NCBI GenBank assembly: GCA_030142905.1
Contig: JASJOG010000082.1
Span: 285,001 to 349,000 of the forward strand
DNA: 64,000 nt
Direction: 5' to 3'
DNA from: Heliopora coerulea
Lineage: Eukaryota > Cnidaria > Anthozoa > Scleralcyonacea > Helioporidae
Shown here piece after piece: positions 28,651 through 41,161 of the stretch (within the stretch, counting starts at the first letter, position 1; every line of letters begins with the position of its first letter). Below the pieces are notes generated by a model that was not told the DNA's origin, searched no databases, and was given only the letters and a program-made list of their open reading frames with translations. The position numbers were made by a program, and so were the translations under genes.

Positions 28651-31598
28651 ATGGAGTCAGAAGTGCGAACAACCAAGACTTCTGAGAAGCGTTCTTACGC
28701 TAAGTTCCTAGTCCTTATACTGGTGGTCGCTATTTGCTTCCTGTTGTTTATGTTACATAAAGCAAGCGACGTGAACAAGAGGTTAGTCAGACGAAAAAGT
28801 TTTCTTCTTGACAGACTTCGCACATCAAAAGAAGCCGAAGAGAACACATTGTCGAAACTTAAGGAAATGACTCTTGAGCTAGATGAGCGAAAGAAACAAG
28901 TGGACACAATAACCAAGCAGAAAGAAGAATCTGAGAAGAAGGTGCAAGACCTAACAAACTCTTATAACGAGAAGGTGACAGAGTTAGAAGCAGCACGAAA
29001 GACGGCGGTAAGTTGCAGAAAGTAGCGAAGGTTAAGACGATGAAGTGTGTCTACAGCTTAACATACCGAGCACAGTCACTAGTGAATAGACGCCGATTTC
29101 TGTCAAACAATGAATTTGCAGGTTTATTTCAATATTCCATGGTCGAATGTTTCACTACGTGCCACGTTACTTTCATGAATTCCTAATTCGGCATGGCCAG
29201 TTATGAATTTTTCCCGAAAGATAACACTTGATCATGGTTTGCAGGGTATGTTAGTATGAAATCTCAGTTTAAGAATCACCTCCGACACGTCAATAGTCCG
29301 GATAATGTAATATTATGTAAACAGACTGAAAACGTCACCCCACCAGGCCAAGTAACCCGGTTTACTGGGTAACTTGTCTAAACGCATGTATAAATATTTA
29401 TATATATATATATATATATAAACAGACGAACCGAACTTTTCTCAAGGTGTCGCCATGTAACGAAACACCTTATTAATTAATTAACGTCACAACCTATGTA
29501 AATAAGAATAGTTGAACCGAATCTGTCAGTTGCCTGATGATCGCGTACCGCGTGAAACTCTGAGTAGCGACAGCATTTTACTGTAAAATAAATAATATAT
29601 ATATATATATATAAACGCATGTATAAACATACCCGAGGAGCACGCTTAGAGTTCTGTTTGCCGAACAAAAATTTCAATTTGCTTCCATTAATCCTTCATT
29701 TGCTTTTTGAACAAACAACTTAAGTTGACGAAGTAACTTCGACTTGTTAGCCATGTCTCCGATTGGTCTCAGTCAACCGAGACAGCTCGTTCGATCAAGA
29801 TCACACCACGGACATAAAATAAACTCAAATTGAAATTGAAATGCGGCATTGGTTTGTTAGGGGTCCAAACTTAATTCGACTTATCTTTCACAAACGCTGA
29901 AGGACTTCCATGACACGAATTTGCCCGGTCAATTGGACCAGCCCGGCTCATATAATGAGCCCCCAAAATTTCTGCCGCTGTTTGCTTTTCAAAACACAGC
30001 CAAGCAAAAGCGATCTAATTACGCTCATTATTGCTGATCACCAGTGAACGGCTGCCGGTCCATCAGTTCATTAATTTCGAGTTATGTCACATCAACCAAT
30101 TTACATGAACAGGTACCTAAATATATTTAAGACCTCGTTGTGCAGCATGAGCCGAAATGGTACCGCAAATTCAACAGTGCTCGTCGTCTTCATGAACGCA
30201 CATATGTCAGCAAGACTTGTCACAAACTACCTCTTTAATTTCCAGGAAATGAATAGTAAAGTGTTACTATACTGATAAAGGGCTTTTGCTCGAACTGCCA
30301 ATGCCTTCTTCCATCGTCTTTTCGCAAAGTATAAACTTTAAATTTGTTCTTCGTTCAGAAAAACAACAGCACCAAAGTTGTCCCCCCCCCAAAAAAAAAA
30401 AGGCTACCCTATTCATGCTTCATTCATATTCTTTACAAATTATCTTTTGTACGACAGGCGATTTCTAAAGAACCATCAGAATTTTTAATAAGGTAGCCTT
30501 TTTTTTCAGTACACATTGTTAGAATTTCTGTCGACGCTTATTATGCCTTTTTGGGTGCGCAGCAGTAAATTGCACAAAAAACACGCCAAAGAACTCTTTT
30601 ATGGTTGTAGCTTTAAAAATTAAGCGAAGGCATGCTTTCGGATTTCACATGAATCTTCGAGTATGAATAACCAGTGTTATCTGAGTCTTTGTAGCTCAAT
30701 GGTTAGAACGTCTCACCGGCAATGAGAAGGTTACGGGTTCGATTCCCGTCAGGGACTCAGAGAGTTTTTCTGAGAACAGCTGGACAGCGTGCGTATTAAG
30801 GACATAATTACCAAGCTACTACAAACACATCATTGATTAACATAAAAATAGACGACATATCGAGACTAGCAGACCGGCAGTACATATGTCTACCATCTAT
30901 ACGAACCAGTACACAAATCCAGCCTTCGCTCACCATCTGAGTCTTTGTAGCTCAATGGTTAGAACGTCTCACCGGCGATCAGAAGGTTACGGGTTCGATT
31001 CCCGTCAGGGACTCACAAAGTTTTTCTGAGAGAACAGCTTGACAGCGTGCGTATTAAGGACATTAAAATAGTTCGTGACGGCAATAGTGATGTTTATTTA
31101 TAGGGAAAAATAAGCCGCTGCAGACGTTAAAATCTCGTCCCCAGATCACGTCGCTTTTCTCAGTGCGGGAGATAGAGACATAATTATGGATAGAAGTCGG
31201 TACTTTTATTTGAATAGCGAAAATAGGATGTCCAAGTATATAATACATCCGGTACCTGCGTCTCGAGAGCCCCAAAATTTTTAATTACGGTCGCGCCAAA
31301 GTGATGGGATCTGGGGACGAGAATGCAAACACTCGTAAAGTGGTGAGCAACCGAAATGAACCACGACTAAAAAAACTAACTCGCGCGTGCATTTTTCCAT
31401 ATTGCTACTCAAAATCGCATTATAACCTGTGCTTATAAATGATATTATCACTTTTTATTATTAGCAAAACTGTTTATTTTTATTTTAGTTATCATTATTG
31501 TTTATTCTTAGACTGAAGCACAGAACAGTTTGGATGCCTTAAAGAACCAGTTAAGTAGTAGATCATCTCCAGCAGCACCAGCTAACCGTGCCGAGTGA
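28651..31598 (+). CDS. Short type II membrane coiled-coil protein (two exons)
   Basis: Exons 28651-29007 and 31512-31598 join phase 0 (donor GTAAGT, acceptor TATTCTTAG) to a 147-residue protein. Residues 1-18 are a short basic cytoplasmic tail, 19-35 a membrane anchor (FLVLILVVAICFLLFML), then VRRKSFLLDRLRTSKEAE and a coiled coil to about residue 135, ending SSPAAPANRAE. ATG 28651 is the first in-frame ATG. It is paralogous to 35562-41161: the juxtamembrane RRK-FLL-RLR-SK-AE pattern and the TE-x-L-x-x-L start of exon 2 match. Unlike the longer copies, exon 2 reads through to a stop, so the rest of the coiled coil and the tail are missing. AATAAA at 32164 could be its poly(A) signal. Topology resembles Golgi GOLM1/CASC4 proteins, but the family is not assigned. 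Confidence 0.72.
29395..29625. repeat. TA microsatellites in intron of the short paralog
   Basis: TATATA arrays at about 29397-29419 and 29590-29612. Both are followed by AAACAGACG- or AAACGCATG-like sequence, and CGCATGTATAAA occurs beside each, suggesting a local duplication. Confidence 0.6.
30680..30840 (+). repeat. tRNA-derived SINE, family 1, copy 6
   Basis: Head GAGTCTTTGTAGCTCAATGG, B box GGGTTCGATTCCC, acceptor GTCTTTG/CAGGGAC, tail AGCTGGACAGCGTGCGTATT, end CACATCATTGATT. Located in the intron of the short paralog. Confidence 0.82.
30885..31065 (+). repeat. tRNA-derived SINE, family 1, copy 7
   Basis: The best-preserved copy, in tandem orientation with copy 6. tRNA-like core 30941-31014: acceptor GTCTTTG/CAGGGAC fully paired (with G-U), B box GGGTTCGATTCCC. 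The anticodon arm TCTCA/TCAGA has a mismatch and position 33 is C, so it is not a working tRNA. The leader CTTCGCTCACCATCT is kept. Confidence 0.82.
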
Positions 31599-33490
31599 AT
31601 TTAAGACCGTGAGTCGCTGATGAATCGCAACAGAAAATTATTCAGAAGCAACATTCAACGAATCTGTCGCATCACCCGTCGCACCGAACGAATCACATTC
31701 TCTTTATTATTTCAATAACTCAATTTATAGGCAAAAACATTCACTTGTGCGTCATTGTTTAGTACCGACTTACTATTTATTTTTGTCCGTTGGAACAGTT
31801 GTTGGTAGCCTCTGGCTAGCAACCCGAAATCATATAAACTCGAAAGGTACTGGAACCAAGGCAATTCACATTGTATCTCTTGATATAGAGGTGTCAATGG
31901 GGGACAGAGAGGTTGATTGCCTGTTGGAGTAAAGAACGACCTTGTCTCTTCCTTGTTCCTTCCTGGAACAGTTTTGTAGACTTATTGCTCACACGATTAC
32001 TGGTACACGTTTTCAAGCAAAAATTCAAATTTTTTGCCATACCATCACCAAGCTTTGTGGCAAATGGTAAACTGATTTTATACCTCTCAGCATAAAATTA
32101 CTTTCGATGCTCGAGGCTGAGCAACAGTTTTGTTGCTGAGCACGGCAGCTTGTTAATAACATCAATAAAGGTTTTTTCGTGGTTACAGCATGTTTGTTTA
32201 ACTTTAGTTGAGCTTTTCTGAAACACTAAGAACGTGATCAGAGTATGATTGAAGTTGATTATACTAATGAAGTCCTAGGCTTTCCAGCCACAGTCTAGCA
32301 AGCGTGTACAGCAAGGACTGCCTTCTCCGAAGGATCTCACAAGGGGAGCTGATCCAGATAAGCGGTCGATTCGGACTGAAGGTGCGGTTTTTTAGGGAGT
32401 GGTAACACGTTCCCCGGGAAGTGTGATGACTCCACTGACCAAAAATCTTCGCATTTTGAGAATACTATTTTAGCAAAAAGATAAAGGTTCTTAAGTTGCA
32501 TGTAATACAATAGTATGCTATCACGTTTGAAAGATTGTTCTCCAACGCGGACTTAGTCAACGCATTTAAATTGACATATTGTAATGACGTATATCTTGAC
32601 ACCAGGGGTATGGAACCACGTGTCACAGATGTCATGTAAGGTCCCCGAGCCTGGCACGTCAAGCTACACGCCGAAATACAAAAGGTTCTTGTTTCGTGCA
32701 AAAACGTAGGGACTAGGCAGTTTAAAACATGCTCTATAGCTCTCCACGAACAGTATGGGCCAAACCAGCCAAAATCCGGTAAAAAAATTGCTGATTTGCA
32801 ACTGCACAAAAGTTTCACACCTGAAAGTTAAAATTGCGAACAACTTATACTCTAGCTTCACAATTAACCTACACCGCTGAAGTCAACTGAAAAATGTTGA
32901 CTTGAGCGGGATTTGAATTTTTTAGTTGACTTCGGCAGTGTAGGTTAATTGTGAAGTTATCGTTTCATAATACCCTGAGGATGATTCTGAAATGATATTC
33001 TGGCGACAGTCAACAATGCAGAAGCGCTTTTTACGGGTGGTCCTGCACACTTGCCTCGCGAGATCGCCTCCCACGTCCCGCTCACGCATTCCGTGACGTG
33101 CAGGATGCTCGTCTGATTACAAAACAAATCGCTAAGAATATTATAGCGACGTCGAAAAGCGGTCCGGACGTCTGGGTAATGCCTGACTGGCCGTTCCGTG
33201 TGCTATACACCGGTGACAGTCCCACCTATGGCCTGTTTACACGCGCGACTTCGTGCCTCGCGATGGTCATCTTAATCATAGGTGTAGGAACCAGGGGGGT
33301 ATTTGGGGCACGTGCCCCTCAACTTTTTGGAAAAGACAAAAAGTGCCCTTTTTAATGAAAAAAGAAATGCCTTTTATAACGAAGTGTAACGCATCAGTTT
33401 ATGCCCTCTTGCTTGGGTTTATAGATTAAAAGATATATTAATAACAATTTGAAAAAAAAAAAAAAATTACTGAACAAGACAGACATTACT
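31599..33490. other. Intergenic stretch with SINE-derived hairpin
   Basis: A family 2 SINE-derived inverted repeat lies at 32856-32998, with CTTCACAATTAACCTACAC arms, an AAAATGTTGACTTGAGCGGG core and a TGAGGATGATTCTGAAAT end. Otherwise there are short frames without splice support and an A-run near 33450. Confidence 0.55.
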
Positions 33491-34055
33491 CGGATACTGT
33501 TGAAAATTTCAAATTTTTTTGAACTTTTATTAATATAGTCTTAATACCGGTATTAGTTAGTAGTTTCACTAAAATGCAAACCTCATGTCAAAAGAAATGG
33601 AATGGTAAATGCCATCTATTTTAACGGTGCCCTTTCTATGTGCAAAGGTGCCTTTGATGGGTTTTGCTCCCCCCCCCCCCCAACCCACAATAGCTTCCTT
33701 CACCACTGATCTTAATGTATGTGTGAAATAAAATTGTCTGACATTAGCCAGAACAAAAATCTTTTGGAAGCCTTTGCCTCCTAACCCTTTGGGGTCCAAC
33801 ATGTCCCACCAGGAGTGGTGCCAGAGGGGGGCACAGAAGGCTACAGCCCCCTTCCCCTAGGGGAACTTTAGCCCCTGTCCAGGAAAATTAACAAATTGTT
33901 GGGGAATTGTGACTTACAATAACACATTAATATTTTGTACAAACTATGGATACTTGTTATTGATTTAGCTGACAGAGGCAATAGATACTTCTCTACACAT
34001 CATAAACCTAAAAACAAATGATTAGTTAAATAACATGACATATTTTTGGCCTTAA

Positions 34056-34139
34056 CCCTTTGCCTGTCCCGTGCATCACATATGACACACACTGACATCT
34101 GAGTGATAACATCAAACAAAGGCTAGACAGGCAAAAGGG
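34056..34139. mobile_element. 84 bp piggyBac-like MITE with TTAA flanks
   Basis: CCCTTTGCCTGTC at the left and the inverse GACAGGCAAAAGGG at the right, with TTAA directly outside both ends (34052-34055, 34140-34143). TTAA target sites and CCCTTT ends are typical of piggyBac. Confidence 0.78.
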
Positions 34140-34229
34140 TTAAAATCAGGAAATTATCAGGGGTCTGTGATTTCAGCCCCTCTGCTTTAGTCCCCCTGTT
34201 GAGAAACGTAATTGGTCTGTGTCACAGAA

Positions 34230-34640
34230 TCCATAGCACCACCCCTGTGTCTCACCTTGACAGGTAAAATCATCTGTTGTTAGTCAGAGTAAAACTGTAG
34301 GGCATTAGCCAGAGTATGTAGGTTTAAAAAGTCATATATAGACTGAAGAGTTAGTCAAGATTGTCAACTCATCCTGGTCCAAGACATCTCACTTTGTGAC
34401 ATGTTTGTGGAAGTTGATCGTCCAGGTTAGTGTAGTCTTGAGAAAGACTGTTGGTCACTTCCACCAACAGTCTTTCTCAAGACTACACTAACCTGGACAA
34501 TTAACTTCCACAAACATGTCACAATTCTCCCAGGTTCAAACCATTTACTTTACATCTCACTTTGACCAGTAAAATTGCCTAGGATTAGCAAGAGTAAGAC
34601 TGTTTAACATGAATCAGAGTAAAACCAAAAAGTTGTCCAT
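34230..34640. repeat. Degenerate tandem repeat with a TAAAAYYGTCTG..TTAGCCAGAGTAAAA core
   Basis: Copies of TTAGYCAGAGTAAAACYG recur near 34278, 34305, 34583 and 34610. Related single pieces lie at 33735 and 17115. Period about 30 bp, interrupted by the hairpin at 34396-34522. Confidence 0.55.
34396..34522. mobile_element. Near-perfect 58 bp-arm palindrome
   Basis: Left arm GTGACATGTTTGTGGAAGTT..ACTGTTGG; the right arm is its inverse with two or three differences; loop about 8 nt. It lies inside the tandem repeat, about 1.1 kb upstream of the 35562 gene. Long-hairpin MITE or other foldback. Confidence 0.8.
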
Positions 34641-35487
34641 CACAAGGTGACCATTTTGAGGGCTGCAGGTGTCAACAGTCACTTTTTGGTAAATTTTTTG
34701 GTAGAACAGTTAGTTGCCAGGAAAAACTTGGAACTGTCAGTAAAATGAAGCAAGATGATTTTAATCAGTAAAATATGCTAAGGGTACAGGTGAAAGGGGT
34801 CACCAGCTGCAAGATCCTCCACTTAAATCAGTCATCACTGTTGATGGTACCTCCATGACCAGTTATATATACTTTTTTCCATTTTTTTTTTCTGGCACCA
34901 ACTAGAGTATTTAATTCACTTCTGCTGAGGTCTCTGATGGTCAAAGGAATAACGCACGAAAACAAACTATTTTGTATAAGGATTCATGTTTATATTAACT
35001 GAAGTATTTTACTAAAATGCATTCAATGCATATGGTAAAATTACTATTAAATATTATGGGGCTTGTATGCACATCTAGCCCCACAGAACATGACTTGCTG
35101 TACAAGAACGACCTGAGGGAAAATATCACTGGCAGGACTTAAAATAGCTCTTCTCTGATTCTACCTGCTATGAAAGGAGCTTGACATGTACTCCTCAATG
35201 AAAAATTGCGATACATTTATTAAACAAACCTGCTTGGCGTTTTAAAACCCTCAACTCTGTGAAAGTATTCTTAAATATTAAAATCATACTTACAAATAGA
35301 TTTGAAAAGATGAAGAGTTTTAAATCTTTGTTCTCGTGCTCCAATAGCCTTGATGATACGTCTTGTTTAAATCTGTTGTTTAAATTATGTTACCGAGTTT
35401 TACCTATTTATGCATTCGAGTTAACCGCTGGCAAGTTTGGTAAATCATTTCAGTTATTTCACTCAGCGGGGGTCGTCTAGAACAGAC

Positions 35488-35501
35488 TTGACACGTCGAC
35501 A
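35488..35501 (+). promoter_or_regulatory. Second copy of the 14 bp upstream motif
   Basis: TTGACACGTCGACA, identical to 28591-28604, 74 bp before the ATG at 35562 and again preceded by CAGCGGGG. Confidence 0.5.
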
Positions 35502-35561
35502 ACAAGGCGAAACACTATCAAGTTAAACGCTGAAGTAGTGTATAGTATTCATCTGCTAGGC

Positions 35562-38500
35562 ATGGAAAACGTACTGGCGAAAAGTCCGGAAAATCGTCGT
35601 GGAAAGTTCCTGGTGATCGGACTGGTTGTTGTCATTTGTGTTCTATCGCTCCAAGTCTATCAACAGCATATCCTTAAGAAGAACTTGATCCGACGTAAAG
35701 CATTTCTCCTGGAAAGGCTTCGGGAGTCGAAAGCAGCGGAAAGCAAATCGACTTACACGCTCAAACTAAAAATCCTTGAAGTCCAGGACCAAAAGAAAAA
35801 GATAGATGCTAAAAGCCAGGAAATCGAAAACGTTAAAAAGGACTTAACCTCGTTAACAAACGATTACAATAAGAAAATCAATGATTTGCAAAAGCTTAGG
35901 ACGTCAGCAGTGAGTACCGAAACATAGTGCGAAAGAAATCACATATTAGAGTGTAGAACGCCTTTTGAAGTATTGTAAGGGACGAGGAGAGGGGCATCGA
36001 ACACGAAGCCGCTTTGAGAATGAGATTCCGCAATTAAATCCCTACGGAAGTCAAAAGCAATGGAAAATTTGTGGAATTCGTCGCACAATCCCATTATCAC
36101 AGGATTCGTGTTGTCACATTGGATGGATTAGGGATACCATCTTCCTTTCACCTTCCTATGTTTTCAGATTATTCGTTCATGATCACGTTCTTAAATAAGG
36201 AATGAAAAGTAACATGCGACATGGTGGTTGAAGTATGAGGACAAACATAAATTGTTGAGAGCACTGATATCTGTGTTTCAGAGATCAGCAAAGACGTTTT
36301 TGTTGAGTTTGGTTTTTGTCTTCAGAGTAACAAAAAAGCTTCGTTGTTACACTGCCACTTTCTGGCTTTTTCGGGTTTGTGATGACAGTAGGGTTAAGCT
36401 CACCTGAGACAAAAAGTTCAAGGACAAGGACTGGATTTAACTCTCAGGGTTGTTACCATACCCACAAATGATTGCACAATTTGACAGATCTTGTGTTCAG
36501 TGTGATACACTGGTATTGAACTAATAATTAAAGTATCACAAAGTGAGAAGTGCGCAATGAAGATGTTGCAAGTATAACCAACAGCCTGCAAAATATTTGT
36601 GAATTAGTGAATGCAAACATTTCTTAGTACAATATCATGTAGAATCATGCCCATACAGAAATCATAACCTGCAAGTTAACTGTGAGGCTGAGAATGTTTG
36701 AAGTTGAATTTAATTAGGTGGAAATAGATGGGTATTATTTTATTACTACACCAGTTATGTTTTGTGGTGACATCTTTGTTTCATTTTGTTGTTTAGACTG
36801 AAAGTAAAGAACGTTTGGAAGTTTTACAGAAAGATTATACAAATGCTTCCTTTGTAATATCTGCAATGAAAGGTGAGAACTAAATAATGCACATGTAGAT
36901 GAAAGGGAGTTTATAAAAGAAGGGAAGGGAATGAATAAATGGCAGGTGATAGGTGAGTAGATTAGACCCTAATTCAGATTATGTTTTTTTATATGCCATC
37001 TTCACCTCAAATATTACAAAAGCATAGTAAGTTGCCACAACATTTCTATGGTTTCAGCAGTTTTCAGTTCAGAAAAACTAGCATGCAGTATTTGACATGT
37101 AACATTATAAATTCAAACTTTATTCTTGTTTCTTATTGGTTGATATTCATCAGTTAATTCTTAATGTCTGGGAGCTGTGACATTATTTCAGCCAACTATT
37201 GTGAATTATTTGATGGAGCTGTCTAAAAGAATACTTATTGGATGCTGATGAAGTAACCACCTCAAGGTTGCAAAAATTACAAAATGGCAAAAATGGTCTG
37301 CAGCAGTATGGAAAGTTAATTGTACAACTCTTTTTACTGCAAATCTTTTCTTGCATCTATCATTGTTTTGATTGTATAATAAAACAATTATTGGATTCAG
37401 CTTATGCATAATATCCAGAATTATCCAGACCTCAGTCAACTTTATCTGCCTCAGCCTTTGGCTTTGGCAGATAATGTTGACCTTTGTCTGGATAATTCTT
37501 GATATTATGCATAAGCTGAATCCAATAATTGTTTAATATTTCATGACTAGAGAAAGGTTTCAAATAACACCATTTCATTGAAAATTATTTAAAATACTCC
37601 CTCCTACATCTGTACCAAAAATTTAATTACTAAACCAAAACTCTCAGATCAAAATACATTGTAAGTCCTGTTGACTTTAGGCTCTGTTTGCTACTTACGG
37701 AGTTCCACAGACAGTTCTGATATCAATCACTTTCACTGAAAGTAAAAGATTACAGTATGTATTTATGATGTATAACACAAAGCAATTATATCATCCATTT
37801 TTATATCACCATCTGAATTAATGATGTACATTCTGTTGTTGTTTTTAATTGATGATAGTTCTTTTTTATTGTCTTGAATAGACAAGCTGCAGAGGACAAT
37901 CAGTTCATATGAGAAGGTGAAGCACGAAAAAGATGCATTAAATGAAGAAATTAGTAAGAGAGAAAGTACTCTGTAAGTAAATAAATAAATGTAATCATTT
38001 ATCTATGGTCATTTCAGTAAACCATTAATTAATGTCAAGAATTTTATGGTAGCATCCAAAACTTTAATGAAGTACATGAAGTGTTGAAATTCTTCTGCAT
38101 GAATTCCCTCCCACCCAAATATTGTAAAAACTGAATCAAGAGCCTTTAACTTCACATAGTTTGTGATCAAGTATTACTGTAATTTAACAAAAGGATTTGT
38201 CCATTGTGTCTTGCTTCAGTTTAGTATGCAAAGGTTTTAATGAATTATGTTTAACTGTAGGGGGGAATGTTTGAAAGAGAAGAAGACTTTACAGGATGAA
38301 AAACAAGGTATCATGAAACAACTTTCATAAAAATGTGAACTTGAGGATTTAATCACAGTATATTTGTTTTTGAATGGATATCTTTCCATCCAGTGATTTT
38401 AGCTTAAGTACACAACTTTTTGCCTGGGAAGATCCCTGATCACTGATACACAAGTTTAAATGGTTGCCATATAACTTATTTTGAATTAATGTTAACCTTT

Positions 38501-41161
38501 CTCTAATTCTTTTGCCATGAATGATTACAGTACTTTGTAGATGTGAAAATAATTCTAAATTGGGTGCTACAGTAGCTTGTATTATCCATTGACATGTAAT
38601 TGTAGAAGTGTATGTCAGTTGACTTGTGCATTATAAAGGCTTCAACTTGAATGTTTGCAGCCATAAGAAATTACTAATACTGTTAAATGGTAATGGTAAT
38701 TGCTATTAAATTACTTTGGTACTAGAACTATTTTTAGTCCTTATTTTGATTTTGCTCTGGCTAATGCCACACAAATTTACTTGACAAGGGGAGACACCTC
38801 AGACAGGAAAGAATTACAATCAGACTACTGTATCTCATTCAACTGTTTTTGGTCTGCGTATGACTGAATATTTTACTCCATCTAACGATAGACAATTTTA
38901 CTCCTTAAGGGATGACATCTTGAACAGGAAAGACTAACATTAAGGACACAAATATACTGCACCAATCCTGAATGCTGTGTCAGTACCAATTGAATTTATT
39001 AGTACTTCATCCACAGTACAGCCAGAATTATTTTAATATAGTAGCCTTTCAACATGCATGAAGCTGACTTTTCCAATGAGCCATAGAAATATCTACATTA
39101 TGACAAATACTGGTAATATATATAAAAACTGAGTATTTACATGGATGTTATAATATTAAGTATAGTATTGGAAAAACACTAATTGAATGTAGCCACCTAT
39201 TGGAGGGGCTTTAAATTCATCAGAGGTAACCTTTTTATTTTAGACTTGAAATTATTCTGACATGAAGATATTATTATTATCAACATAACATATTGTGTTG
39301 TTATACAAATAATGACCAATGATTTTTTGATTTTTTTATCTTTTTTTATGAAAGCTCTTTAATCAATAATAAAGCAAAGCATTGTGGAGTTTTATTCCAT
39401 GGTCAGGTGCTTTGGTCTACAAATGGATTAACAATTCCCACGATTGTTCATCAGTCAGTAGTCAACAGTACCTGATGATGGGGTAAAACTACGTTGTAAG
39501 GTATTTTGAAGCTGGATTCTTGTTTCGTGATATTTCAATGGAAAAAATTAAAATTTTCCAAGAAACTGGATAGCAAATAACTTTTTAGGCAGTTCAGTGT
39601 ACAGTACTGTGGAATACTTTCCTCATTGTTTGTATTTTGGCTAAACAATGAGATTGCCGTGAGCATGACTCGCAAAATGTCCAACCGTACTGTACAATAT
39701 CGTCTGGTAAGATGTTACTCATACGTGCTGAACATACATACGTACACATCGAACTAGATTCGCGAGGTTGCGAGTTTGATTCCTAGCCAGATGGCCCAAA
39801 GTTGCATCTTTCGCAACAGGTTCCGGTTGGGTCCTTAAATCGTTGACACTCGAAAATTTCCCTTCATCAGGAATATTAACTTATATGCTAGCTGTTGAGT
39901 GTGAATGCCACAATATTCCAATGATATATATATATATATCTATCTATATATATACAGCAAATTGCATAAGTTTTGGCAAACCTAAACATATTGTTAAAAA
40001 AGTATGTATAGGTAAATCTGCCACTATGAATACTTCAATCAACCTTAATACATTAGACTGGCCAAAGAATGCACCAAAAAACGCAGTATGTCTTCACTGA
40101 CCGTTGAAGTGAGAATAAAATGGAGATACAATGGTCTTGATGTGTTTATATGTTGATATGTTTTGTGCCATAATTTTTGCAATTTGCTGTATATATATAT
40201 ATATATTTATTATATGGCTGAGTTCGCTATCCGGTCTGTACGCAAAATGACGCATGCAGATTGGATGCCTAGCCGTGCAATAAGTTTTTCGTACAGACCG
40301 GCTAGTTTGGGCGGAAAAATTTCCGAGTTAATCTGAAGAAAAACAAGCTAGATTCAGGTACGTTTTACAAAAGATTTATAAAAACAAACTGCAAAAAAGA
40401 AGGTAAATGTTCTCAACGATAATTTTAAGCAGAAAACTAGATGAATATATGCAAAAATCCACGAAGAAATAGCTAAAAAACAAGCAAGTAAACCTAAGCC
40501 GCTAACTCACGAACACAAAGCTTCGTTAAAACCGATGAAGAAAAGAGCCAAAAGCCATATAATAAATTCCACTTTAACCTCGTTTGTTCGGTCTGAACGG
40601 AAAAGTATTTGCCCTCGGTTTTTTCGCACAGACCTCGCTCCTTCGTCGCTCGGTCTGTACGAAATACTCAGGCAAATACTTTCCCGTACAGACCTCACAC
40701 TTGGTTAATGAGTAATCAATATATAGAACATATTCATTCATAGTGAGTATTTATGGTGAGTGACTCCGAGACAGAACGTGAACTACTGACGGTTTTTCGC
40801 TGTTTTGTCAGTTCTGGCGGAAAGACTCGAGAAAACCACCCCCAATTTAGTGGCCGGGCGTCAATCCGTCGCATCGAGCAACACCATTCAAAATCAACCA
40901 TCGTTAAAAATTGCTGCTATTCCTCTAGCTCAATACATTCGACCCAAAGGAGAAACAAGAACAGCCTCAAGAATTTCCTCACCACGACCTGCACAAAATC
41001 AGAACAGCAGACAACCATCTTCTCGCTCGACCGTAAACAACACAAGATCTGATATAAATAAAACACCTTCCAATTCTTCACACTCAAGTTTTGAAGCTGG
41101 CTCCCCAAGTACAGTAACGAGATCAGCAAATGATACTCCACGACAAGTGGATGCGCAATAA
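35562..41161 (+). CDS. Type II membrane coiled-coil protein (five exons, plus-strand copy)
   Basis: Exons 35562-35909, 36797-36872, 37882-37972, 38261-38307 and 40812-41161 (348, 76, 91, 47, 350 nt) join in phase to 303 residues. Residues 1-15 are cytoplasmic, 16-30 a membrane anchor (FLVIGLVVVICVLSL), then IRRKAFLLERLRESKAAES and a coiled coil to about 190. The tail of roughly 115 residues is rich in S, T, N, Q and P and lacks Cys, with NXS/T sites (NNT, NSS) that could be glycosylated if luminal. Start ATG 35562 follows the shared upstream motif. The minus-strand gene 46454-53536 has the same phases and the same 76 and 91 nt exons, showing descent from one ancestor. Topology suggests a Golgi or cell-surface GOLM1/CASC4-like protein. 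No catalytic domain is seen and the family is unassigned. Confidence 0.78.
37382..37538. mobile_element. Intronic palindrome, about 70 bp arms
   Basis: Arms AACAATTATTGGATTCAGCT..CTTTATCTGCC and the inverse GGCAGATAATGTTGAC..CCAATAATTGTTT with a 15 nt loop. It lies in intron 2 of the plus-strand membrane gene, so it would be transcribed as a long hairpin. Confidence 0.8.
39973..40132 (+). repeat. Dispersed repeat, partner of 1256-1416
   Basis: Same sequence as the minus strand at 1256-1416, flanked by TATATA on both sides. It lies in intron 4 of the plus-strand membrane gene. Confidence 0.6.
40215..40705. mobile_element. Possible TIR element with GGTCTGTACG/CGTACAGACC motifs
   Basis: CCGGTCTGTACG near the left, CGTACAGACC near the right, and two further internal inverted copies (40290, 40650). 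Exact ends and target duplication were not resolved. Just upstream of exon 5. Confidence 0.4.

Noticed and set aside
30941..31014. Functional tRNA-Ala or tRNA-Thr genes in the family 1 copies
   Set aside because: A and B boxes and the acceptor stem are good, but the anticodon stem is mispaired, position 33 is C, and head and flanks repeat together across copies. They are SINEs.
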